Of a stretch of DNA of 64,000 bases, positions 35,300 to 42,730 are shown piece after piece (the stretch's first letter is position 1; every line of letters begins with the position of its first letter). The translations under genes were made by a program, and so were the position numbers. Where the stretch lies: positions 1 to 64,000 of the forward strand of contig ONQC01000005.1 of assembly GCA_900319855.1 (NCBI GenBank), written 5' to 3'. The stretch is from an uncultured Bacteroidales bacterium (GTDB lineage: Bacteria; Bacteroidota; Bacteroidia; Bacteroidales; UBA932). The notes beneath the pieces are model-generated. The model was not told the origin of the DNA. It was given only the letters and a program-made list of their open reading frames with translations, and did not search any database.

Positions 35300-36403
35300 A
35301 TGATTCTCTTCAAGAACTGCAAGATTTATGCACCGGACCCCCTGCCGCAGCACGACGTACTGACGGGGGGCGGCCGGATCCTGGCCATCGGCGACAACCT
35401 GTCCGTGAGCGGGACCGATGTCGAGACCGTCGACCTGGAAGGCCGGTATCTCGTACCGGGATTCATCGACGAACATGTCCATATCATCGGGGGCGGCGGG
35501 CTGTTCGGCCCGACGGCATATATCCCTGAAATCCAGATGGACGAGCTCACCGCCGTCGGTACTACGACCGTGGTCGGCGTGTTGGGCACGGACGGGGTCG
35601 TGAAAAACCTGCCGACCCTGTACAACAAGGCCCGGGCCCTGACCCTTTCCGGCATGACGGCCTATATGCTGACCAGCTACTACGGCCTGCCGGAGCGGAC
35701 GCTGACCGGCTCGGTGATGGAGGATATGATCTTCATCGACCGGGTCATCGGCTGCAAACTGGCTATCAGCGACGACCGTAGTTCCTACCCGACCCGCCAG
35801 GAGATCCTCCGGCTGCTGCACGACGTGCGCATCGGCGGGGCGGCTTCCGGGAAACACGGCATCCTGCACATCCACCTGGGTAATCTGCCTTCGAAGATCG
35901 ATGTCCTGATGGATATCATCGCCGAGTATCCGACCCTGACGCAGCACATCTCTCCGACCCACTGCATCCGGACCGTTCCGCTTTTCGAACAGTGCGTGGA
36001 ATTCGCCAGGAAGGGCGGCTTCATCGACATCTCTACCGGCGGGACGAAGTTCACCGAACCGCACCAGGCCGTCGGGCTGGCCCTCGAGCAGGGCGTTCCG
36101 CTGGAGAACATGGCTTTCTCCAGCGACGGACGCGGGGGCGTCAAACGGGTCGATCCCGAGACCGGGGCCGTGACCTATACCCCGGCGCCGGTCCACCGCA
36201 ACCACCAGGAGATGACCCTGTTGGTGAAGAACGGTATCCTGCCGCTGGGAGATGCGCTCAAACTTTTGACCTCCAATCCCGCCCGGAACCTGAGCCTGCC
36301 GCAGAAAGGAAGGATTGCCGTCGGCGCAGATGCCGACCTGGTGGTGCTGGAGGATGACCTGTCCATCGCTGCGGTTTATGCTACGGGGAAAAAGTGCAAA
36401 TGA
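35300..36403 (+). CDS. iadA: Isoaspartyl dipeptidase (beta-aspartyl-peptidase)
   Basis: 367 residues of the amidohydrolase superfamily. The N-terminal metal ligands are H59 and H61 in DEHVHIIGGGG, the bridging carboxylated lysine is probably the K of GCKLAISDDRS, later ligands are in HIHLGN and SPTHC, and the metal-binding Asp is in FSSDGRGG. The enzyme hydrolyses beta-aspartyl (isoaspartyl) dipeptides that resist ordinary peptidases. It is about 20 residues shorter than E. coli IadA. It lies 3 nt after the DcuC-type gene and its stop overlaps the next start (ATGATGA). Confidence 0.9.
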   Translation: MILFKNCKIYAPDPLPQHDVLTGGGRILAIGDNLSVSGTDVETVDLEGRYLVPGFIDEHVHIIGGGGLFGPTAYIPEIQMDELTAVGTTTVVGVLGTDGVVKNLPTLYNKARALTLSGMTAYMLTSYYGLPERTLTGSVMEDMIFIDRVIGCKLAISDDRSSYPTRQEILRLLHDVRIGGAASGKHGILHIHLGNLPSKIDVLMDIIAEYPTLTQHISPTHCIRTVPLFEQCVEFARKGGFIDISTGGTKFTEPHQAVGLALEQGVPLENMAFSSDGRGGVKRVDPETGAVTYTPAPVHRNHQEMTLLVKNGILPLGDALKLLTSNPARNLSLPQKGRIAVGADADLVVLEDDLSIAAVYATGKKCK

Positions 36404-37281
36404 TGAAGAAACTGTTGCTTTTGCTGCCGCTGCTGCTGGCGGCCTGCGGAACCGGTTCGCGGGAACCGCTTTTCACCCCGGGGACCGGCTGTGTCCCGTA
36501 TGCGTGCGACGGACCTTTCGCCGGCGATACCATCGGGATCTATTACCATGTCCCGGAAGGGTATGATGTCGCTTCGATGCCGGTGCAGTTCGTCATCGCC
36601 GGCATGAACCGCAACGCGGACAAGTATCGCGACGACTGGGTGGCCAAAGCGGACGAATATGGTTTCGTCCTGCTTGTCCCGGACCTGGACGAGGAACATT
36701 TCCCCGAGCGGGTCTATCAGCAGGGCGCCGTCCAGGACGAGGCGGGCGGTTTCAATGCCCCCGAAGACCGGGTCTACCCGCTTGTCGACAAGGTTTTCCG
36801 GTTTTTCCTGGAAAACAGCAGCTCCCGTGCGCGGGGATACAATATCTATGGTCATTCCGCCGGGGGACAATTTGTCCACCGGTTCGCCCTGTTCCATGAT
36901 TCCCAGTATGCAGAGCGCATGGTTGCGGCGAATGCAGGCTGGTATACCTTCCCGTCCGACACGGCGGACTATCCGTACGGAATCGCTGTGGTCGGCCCGC
37001 GGGACGGTATCGATCCGGCGGCGTACTACCACAAGCAGCTGACCGTCCTGCTCGGCGATGCGGACACCCTCCGGACCAGCAACCTGCGGCAGACGCCGGA
37101 GGCAGATGCCCAGGGACTGACCCGCCTTGCCCGGGGGAAGCGGTTCTTCTCCTGGTGCCGCGAGGATGCGGCCCGGCGGAATGCGGCGTTCAATTGGAAG
37201 TTGCACCTGGTGCCGGGCGTCGGCCATTCCAATCCGAAGATGGGGCCGGCTGCGGCGGATTATCTGTATGGAGGAGATTGA
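36400..37281 (+). CDS. Alpha/beta hydrolase lipoprotein
   Basis: 293 residues from ATG 36400 (ATG 36403 is equally possible). The lipobox is LLAAC near residue 18. The hydrolase fold has VQFVIAGMNRNADKY, the nucleophile elbow YGHSAGGQ (Ser nucleophile) and a likely catalytic His in VPGVGHSN. It resembles bacterial esterase or depolymerase-like lipoproteins. Substrate unknown; placed last in the M14-SusCD-DcuC-IadA operon it may release a blocked or esterified substrate, but there is no direct evidence. A strong terminator follows 24 nt after its stop. Confidence 0.8.
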   Translation: MMKKLLLLLPLLLAACGTGSREPLFTPGTGCVPYACDGPFAGDTIGIYYHVPEGYDVASMPVQFVIAGMNRNADKYRDDWVAKADEYGFVLLVPDLDEEHFPERVYQQGAVQDEAGGFNAPEDRVYPLVDKVFRFFLENSSSRARGYNIYGHSAGGQFVHRFALFHDSQYAERMVAANAGWYTFPSDTADYPYGIAVVGPRDGIDPAAYYHKQLTVLLGDADTLRTSNLRQTPEADAQGLTRLARGKRFFSWCREDAARRNAAFNWKLHLVPGVGHSNPKMGPAAADYLYGGD

Positions 37282-37304
37282 TCGAAAACTCCATTCCGTA
37301 ATTT

Positions 37305-37334
37305 GCGACCGGCGATGTCCGGTCGCTTTTCTTT
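37305..37334 (+). terminator. Intrinsic terminator of the M14-SusCD-DcuC-IadA operon
   Basis: GCGACCGG (37305-37312) pairs perfectly with CCGGTCGC (37319-37326) around a six-base loop, and TTTTCTTTT follows at 37327-37335. Confidence 0.85.
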
Positions 37335-37364
37335 TGTAACGTTTTGCAAAAGCGGCCCGGATAA

Positions 37365-37395
37365 TTTGCTTATTTCAAAAAACTGTCTAACTTTG
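37365..37395 (+). promoter_or_regulatory. Bacteroidota promoter of the first tandem SusC/SusD pair
   Basis: TTTG (37365-37368), a 19-bp spacer and TAACTTTG (37388-37395) match the consensus exactly. Transcription would start near 37402, giving a leader of about 95 nt. Confidence 0.85.
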
Positions 37396-37415
37396 CGCTT
37401 AATTTTGGCAAAAAC

Positions 37416-37431
37416 GTATCATATATGATAC
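37416..37431 (+). promoter_or_regulatory. 16-bp perfect palindrome in the SusC leader
   Basis: GTATCATATATGATAC lies 21 bp after the -7 box. A related element, GTAT-N2-TATA-N2-ATAC, occupies the same position before the second tandem SusC gene (42659-42674). It could be a dimeric repressor site or an RNA hairpin. Confidence 0.55.
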
Positions 37432-37496
37432 CGAATGAGTCATGAAAGTGTACGGAAAACCCCAATAATTAAGTATTAACTAACAACAAAAAACAC

Positions 37497-40400
37497 ATGA
37501 AGAATCTATTTCTGAAAGTGACCCTGACCCTCGCGCTGCTGTCAGCGGGCCTCGTGGCTTTTGCGCAGTCGACGGTCCGGGGAACCGTGAAAGACGCTTC
37601 CGGACAAGGTGTTGTCGGAGCATCTGTGTTTGTCCAGGGAACGCACAACGGAACGGTCGTTGACCTGGATGGTTCCTATTCCCTTGCGAATGCCAAGGTA
37701 GGGGACAAGATCGAGTTCTCCTGCATTGGTTATGCCTCCCAGGTCCTGACCTGGAACGGCGGTACTTTGGATGTCGTCCTCGCCGAGGACAGCGAAATGC
37801 TGGAAGGAACGGTCGTTACCGCCCTCGGTATCCGCAAGGAAGAGAAGAAGGTCGGTTATGCGATCAGCTCCGTTTCTGCGGAAAAACTGAGTGCTACTGC
37901 CGCCCCGTCCCTGGGCTCCGCCCTGTACGGCAAGGCTTCCGGCGTCCGTATCAGCTCCGCTCCGGGCGGTGCGACCGGCGCCATCTCCATCCAGGTGCGC
38001 GGTATCTCCACCATCACCGGTTCCAATCAGCCGCTCGTCATCGTCGACGGCGTTCCGATCCGTAACGGCGATGCCAACAACAGCGACTACTGGGGTACCC
38101 AGCGTATCCAGTCCACCGGCCTGGCCGACATCAACGTCGAGGATATCGAGAACCTGACCATCCTCAAGGGCGCCTCCGCAACCTCCCTGTACGGTTCCGA
38201 AGGTGCGAACGGCGTTGTCCTCATCACCATGAAGCAGGGCAAGCGCAACAGCGGCGTCCATGTCGAGTTCGGTGCTTCCGTACAGGCCGATTTCGTCGCC
38301 TATATGCCGAAGTACCAGACTGTTTTCGGTCCGGGTGCCCGCAATGACCAGTGGGCTGGCAACGGTTATACCGACGAGGGCTTCTTCATGCGTAAGGACA
38401 TCAGCGGCAAAGACGTCCTCGGCGTCGCTTCCACCAACATGTATTACGGTCCGAAGTACGACGGCCGCGAGGTGTACTACTTCGACGGTACGATGCGCAA
38501 ATACAAAGCCATCTCCGCCAATCCTTGGAGCGACCTGTTCCGCACCGGTTTCACCCAGCAGTACAACGTAGCCGTGACCGCTGGTACCGATAAGGGCAGC
38601 ACCCGTTTCTCCTATACGTTCTTCGACAACCTGCCGAACCAGTACAACTCCCGTGTCGGCAAGCACAACTTCGCGCTTTCCGGAAGCCAGAATATCACTG
38701 CCAACGGCGCCGTGAAACTCGGCTATTCCATCAATTACATGAACCAGACCGTGAAGAACCGTCCTTACCGTATCTCCCGTCTGACCAACAACTTCTCCGG
38801 TATGTTCGGCGCCTTCGACGATGTCGCGTATGTCCGGGAACATGCCGTCACGCCGGCCGGTTACCGCAACCGGGTCTACTCCGACAACCAGCAGGCCGAC
38901 CCGACCGTGGGCTGGGCCTATGGCCTTTCCTTCGGCGACATCTCCGGTGACTATCTGTGGCGGGTGCTTGCCTGGGAGCAGATGGAGCACAACCAACGTC
39001 TCATCGCCAGCGTGACCCCGTCCTGGGAAATCATAAAAGGTCTCACTCTTAAGGGCAACATTGCGACGGACTACACGGCTCAGACCATTGAGAACAAAGA
39101 GCCTAACGACCGTCCGCTCTACCTGGGCTTCTCTGGTGCCTATGGCCTGACCAACAATACCTTTACCACCATCTATGGCGATGCGATGGCCAACTACAGC
39201 GTGCAGCTGACCGATAAAATCGGCCTGGATGCCGTCCTCGGTTATTCCGCCCGCAGCGAGAAGACCCTGAACAACTCCGTCAGCACGAACGGAGGCCTCA
39301 CCGTCGAGAACTGGTTCCACCTGAATGCCAGCAAGGGCAACCCCAATGCAGGCATGTCCAAGTCCGAATTTCTCAAGCAGGCCGTCTTCGGTACGGTTTC
39401 CTTCTCATATGACAACTGGGCCTATCTCGAGGGAACCATCCGCAATGAGAAGGTATCCACGCTGAAGGAGGGGAACAATTCCTATTGGTATCCTTCCGTG
39501 AACGGCTCCATCGTCTTCAACGAACTCTTCCAGATGCCCCGCTGGGTCGACTTCGCCAAATTCCGCGCGTCCTACGGTGTCGTGGGTAATGCTCCGGCCA
39601 TCTACAAAGCGGCCATGGGCTATGTCGGCAAGAGTATCGAGCAGCCCGGTATTTACTCCTACAACATGATCGAGCCCGGCCTCAACAACGATAAACTGAG
39701 TCCGGAGACCACCCATGAAATCGAGCTCGGTCTGGAAGGCAAGTTCTTGAACAACCGCCTCGGTTTCGACCTGTCCTTCTACAACAAGCGCATCGTCGAC
39801 CAGATCCTGCAGACCACCGCTCCGATTTCCTCCGGCGGCGAATCCATCTGGATGAATGTCGGTGAACTCAACAACAAGGGTATCGAGTTCAACCTCTACG
39901 GCACCGTGATCGAAAGCCGTGACTGGCGTGTCGACCTGTCCGGCAATATCGCCTGGAACACCAATAAGGTCAAGAAACTCGCCGACGGCCTGGATGTCCT
40001 GCAGCATCGCAGCCTGGACGGCGGCGCCGTATTCCTGTATTCCTTCGTCGGAGAGAAGATGGGCGACCTTTACTCCTATGCGCCCCAGACCGACAAGGAC
40101 GGCAACCGTATCGTCGGATCCGACGGCTTCTACAAACTGACCCCGGAGCCGGTCAAGGTGGGCAATGCCCTTCCTGACGTGATTGGCGGTTTCTCCGTGT
40201 CCGTAAGTTACAAGCGCCTCACCCTGGATGCCAACTTCAACTATCAGATCGGCGGCGACGTTGTCAATACGCCTTACGAGTACATGATGGGCCGCGGTTC
40301 TCTCGAGGAATCCCTCGACGGCCGTGATGCCGCCCACGGCGGTGTCACCTACTACTTCAAGGACGGCGCCTGCGTCCCGACGAATGCCGCTTCCGGTCCG

Positions 40401-40802
40401 AACGGCGAGCGTGTCTGGGACAACGGTCTCATCCTGCCCGGCGTCAACGAGAAGGGTGAAAAGAACACCACGATCATCAACGCCGACAAGTACTATCACT
40501 GGACGTACAACTGGGGCGTCGGTGAGCCAACGCACTATGCGGACGCCATCTTCAAGAATACCTACCTGAAGTGCCGCGAACTCACCCTCTCCTATGTGCT
40601 TCCCGAGTTCCTGACCAAATCCTGGTGCCCGGGCGGCCTGCGTGTCTCCGCCTTCGCCCGCAACCCGTTCTACATTTACAAGAACCTGCCGATCTGGGAT
40701 GCGGAGGCTTCCGATTCCACCGGTTGGGCCAACCAGGCGTTCCTCGAAGGTTCCACCAACGCGAGCCGTACGTTCGGTCTTTCCCTGCGTGCCAACTTCT
40801 AA
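37497..40802 (+). CDS. SusC/RagA-type transporter, first tandem pair
   Basis: 1101 residues. A signal peptide (MKNLFLKVTLTLALL..AFAQ) is followed by the regulatory-like domain (about 24-105), a plug with LEGTVVTALGIRKEEKKVG, QVRGISTITGSNQPLVIVDG and LTILKGASATSLYGSEGANG, and a long barrel. The TALGIR plug form differs from the VGYGT form of the other SusC proteins in this window and is shared only with the gene at 42731. The first 105 codons and the leader are nearly the same in both genes, while the barrels differ. SusD follows after 36 nt. No enzyme is linked, so substrate is unknown. Confidence 0.95.
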   Translation: MKNLFLKVTLTLALLSAGLVAFAQSTVRGTVKDASGQGVVGASVFVQGTHNGTVVDLDGSYSLANAKVGDKIEFSCIGYASQVLTWNGGTLDVVLAEDSEMLEGTVVTALGIRKEEKKVGYAISSVSAEKLSATAAPSLGSALYGKASGVRISSAPGGATGAISIQVRGISTITGSNQPLVIVDGVPIRNGDANNSDYWGTQRIQSTGLADINVEDIENLTILKGASATSLYGSEGANGVVLITMKQGKRNSGVHVEFGASVQADFVAYMPKYQTVFGPGARNDQWAGNGYTDEGFFMRKDISGKDVLGVASTNMYYGPKYDGREVYYFDGTMRKYKAISANPWSDLFRTGFTQQYNVAVTAGTDKGSTRFSYTFFDNLPNQYNSRVGKHNFALSGSQNITANGAVKLGYSINYMNQTVKNRPYRISRLTNNFSGMFGAFDDVAYVREHAVTPAGYRNRVYSDNQQADPTVGWAYGLSFGDISGDYLWRVLAWEQMEHNQRLIASVTPSWEIIKGLTLKGNIATDYTAQTIENKEPNDRPLYLGFSGAYGLTNNTFTTIYGDAMANYSVQLTDKIGLDAVLGYSARSEKTLNNSVSTNGGLTVENWFHLNASKGNPNAGMSKSEFLKQAVFGTVSFSYDNWAYLEGTIRNEKVSTLKEGNNSYWYPSVNGSIVFNELFQMPRWVDFAKFRASYGVVGNAPAIYKAAMGYVGKSIEQPGIYSYNMIEPGLNNDKLSPETTHEIELGLEGKFLNNRLGFDLSFYNKRIVDQILQTTAPISSGGESIWMNVGELNNKGIEFNLYGTVIESRDWRVDLSGNIAWNTNKVKKLADGLDVLQHRSLDGGAVFLYSFVGEKMGDLYSYAPQTDKDGNRIVGSDGFYKLTPEPVKVGNALPDVIGGFSVSVSYKRLTLDANFNYQIGGDVVNTPYEYMMGRGSLEESLDGRDAAHGGVTYYFKDGACVPTNAASGPNGERVWDNGLILPGVNEKGEKNTTIINADKYYHWTYNWGVGEPTHYADAIFKNTYLKCRELTLSYVLPEFLTKSWCPGGLRVSAFARNPFYIYKNLPIWDAEASDSTGWANQAFLEGSTNASRTFGLSLRANF

Positions 40803-40838
40803 ACCTGGAACGTGAACCAACTTAAAATGTATAAGACA

Positions 40839-42476
40839 ATGAAAAAGATATCTGCACTTTCCTTGGGTCTTACGCTTCTGCTGACGGTCTTCTCTTGCTC
40901 CAAGCAGGATTTCTCCGACCGGTATGCCGATCCGTCCAAGACCGCCACGGTCTCCTGCTCCAAGCTGATGACCGGTGCATTCTACGTTGCCTGCGATACC
41001 TATAAGGGTTTCGGCTACAATACTTACTGGCGCCTCTACACCTGGGAAGGCTTTTTCTCCCAGCTGAACCAGCAGCGTGGTTTCAACAATGATTCGGGCG
41101 GCGTTTATTTCATCCAGGATGGTTGGGCCAACGACCGCTGGTCGAATTTCTACAAACTGCTGGCGCAGTACCGCTTGATGGAGGCTACTTATGAGGCTGA
41201 AACCGATGCGGAAAAGGCTTCCGATATCATCTACCTGAACCTGACCAAGGTCTTCCTGTATGACCAGCTGGCTCAGTTGTGCGATGCTTTTGGTCCCGTT
41301 CCGTTCTCCAAGGCCGGTTATCTGGCAATAACGGGCGACCTCGCCTCTTCCTATCCTGCCTACGACAGCGATGAGCAGCTGTACGGCATGATGATCGACG
41401 AGCTCGGCACCTTGTACGACGATATCCTCAAGTTCGATGCAAGCGCCACTGCCGCACAGAAGTCCGAAATCGCGGGCCAGGATTTCATCAACCAGGGCAG
41501 CCTCGACAAGTGGGCCCGTTATGCCAACTCCCTGCGTCTGCGCCTGGCGACCCATGTGGCCGCGAAAGGTAGCCTGACCGCCAAGGCCCAGGCCGCGATC
41601 AAGGAAAGCGCTGGCCGCAAGATGGTCGACAGCATGGAGAACGGTATCTTTGGCAAGGTCGGATCCGAGAATGTCGGCGACGGCAAGTTCTACGAGTGGT
41701 ACAGGGAAGGGTTCGCCGGCGACGGTAAGAATGCGACGGCTTCCCAGGCCATGATCGATGCCATGCGGATTACAGGCTCCGACGACCCTCGCCTGAAGGT
41801 TATCTATCACCCGAATGAAAAGGGCGAATTCATCGGAAAGAGTGTGACGGAGGATTCTGCGGACCAGTCCAAGTACGACGCGATCAGTGTCTGGACCGAG
41901 CGCCATTACGCGACCCTCGATTCCGTCACCTTTATCTCCAACGGCTTGATGGAGAATCCGGTGTTCACTCCGGCGGAAAACTGGTTCCTCCTGGCTGAGG
42001 CCTATCAGCAGGGTTACGCCAGCGGAAATGCCAAGGATGCCTTCGTGAAAGGTGTCGCCCTCTCCATCGCGGAGTGGTACAACCGCAATGTGACGGCCGA
42101 AGATCCAGGATCATATGGCTTCCAGCGGCACTATCAGGCCAAGAAGGACGAGGTTCCTTCCACCGCCGATGCAGAGGCTTATGCCAATGCCGTCTGGGAT
42201 AAATACGACAACAAGCTTGAGGGCATCATGACGCAGAAGTGGCTGCACCTCGGCATCATGGGCGCGCACGAGTCCTATACCGACATCCGCCGTACCGGAT
42301 TCCCGAAGCTCGAATATCCGAAGGATGACCAGGCTCAGACCAACCCGAACATCATCCAACGTGTCCTGTATCCGCTTTCCGAGAAGAACAACAACACCGC
42401 CAACTATAAGGCGGCGACGGCTTCCTTCGCGGATTCCAACGATACCGTTCTGTTCTGGGCGACGAAACTCCAGTAA
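40839..42476 (+). CDS. SusD-like lipoprotein (SusD-like_2 type), first tandem pair
   Basis: 545 residues from ATG 40839, which places the lipobox (LTVFSC, C20) at the usual distance; upstream in-frame ATGs add a polar leader. WARYANSLRLRLATHV and the early SCSKLMTGAFYV segment are typical of the SusD-like_2 group rather than classical SusD. Its C-terminal part has KWLHLGIMGAHESYTDIRRTG (in part). It is the surface substrate-binding partner of the SusC gene directly upstream. Followed by a strong terminator. Confidence 0.92.
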   Translation: MKKISALSLGLTLLLTVFSCSKQDFSDRYADPSKTATVSCSKLMTGAFYVACDTYKGFGYNTYWRLYTWEGFFSQLNQQRGFNNDSGGVYFIQDGWANDRWSNFYKLLAQYRLMEATYEAETDAEKASDIIYLNLTKVFLYDQLAQLCDAFGPVPFSKAGYLAITGDLASSYPAYDSDEQLYGMMIDELGTLYDDILKFDASATAAQKSEIAGQDFINQGSLDKWARYANSLRLRLATHVAAKGSLTAKAQAAIKESAGRKMVDSMENGIFGKVGSENVGDGKFYEWYREGFAGDGKNATASQAMIDAMRITGSDDPRLKVIYHPNEKGEFIGKSVTEDSADQSKYDAISVWTERHYATLDSVTFISNGLMENPVFTPAENWFLLAEAYQQGYASGNAKDAFVKGVALSIAEWYNRNVTAEDPGSYGFQRHYQAKKDEVPSTADAEAYANAVWDKYDNKLEGIMTQKWLHLGIMGAHESYTDIRRTGFPKLEYPKDDQAQTNPNIIQRVLYPLSEKNNNTANYKAATASFADSNDTVLFWATKLQ

Positions 42477-42514
42477 CGTTATCTTTAACCGTCAGATTGA
42501 CGGAATCAAGCATG

Positions 42515-42546
42515 GCGGGCTGGTCCTTCGGGGCCGGCCCGCTTTC
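42515..42546 (+). terminator. Intrinsic terminator after the first tandem pair
   Basis: A 12-bp stem including G-U pairs (42515-42526 with 42531-42542) encloses a TTCG tetraloop and is followed by TTT. Its end overlaps the first repeat of the promoter array that serves the next SusC gene. Confidence 0.85.
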
Positions 42547-42595
42547 CGTTCGTCCGCCGGAAACAACCGTCCATCGGTTTTTTCCGGCCGTTCGT
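42545..42595 (+). promoter_or_regulatory. Three-copy LytTR-box-like array, 21-bp period
   Basis: TCCGTTCGT (42545-42553), ACCGTCCAT (42566-42574) and GCCGTTCGT (42587-42595) start exactly 21 bp apart. The first fits the LytTR half-site form [TA][AC][CA]GTTN[AG][TG] fully; the other two differ at one position. The last copy ends 10 bp before the -33 box, a class-II activator-like position. The layout is repeated at 48820-48870. Confidence 0.7.
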
Positions 42596-42605
42596 CCGAA
42601 AAATA

Positions 42606-42637
42606 TTTGCTTTTTATAAAACGTTTAAGTATTTTTG
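42606..42637 (+). promoter_or_regulatory. Bacteroidota promoter of the second tandem SusC/SusD pair
   Basis: TTTG (42606-42609), a 20-bp spacer and TATTTTTG (42630-42637) match the consensus exactly. The leader would be about 87 nt. Confidence 0.85.
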
Positions 42638-42658
42638 CCCGTTTATAAATAAGAGGTA

Positions 42659-42674
42659 GTATAGTATATCATAC
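42659..42674 (+). promoter_or_regulatory. 16-bp palindrome-like element in the SusC leader
   Basis: GTATAGTATATCATAC is an imperfect palindrome with the same GTAT..TATA..ATAC frame as the perfect one at 37416-37431, and it lies 21-22 bp after the -7 box as that one does. Confidence 0.5.
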
Positions 42675-42730
42675 ATTACGAAGTGTACCAAAAACCCCTA
42701 TATTTAATTTATTAACTAACAAAAAAACAC

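Noticed and set aside
37290..37346. LytTR-like repeats before the first tandem SusC promoter
   Set aside because: Only poor matches (TCCGGTCGC at 37318, AACGTTTTG at 37338), 20 bp apart and overlapping the terminator; no 21-bp array with the correct distance to the -33 box.
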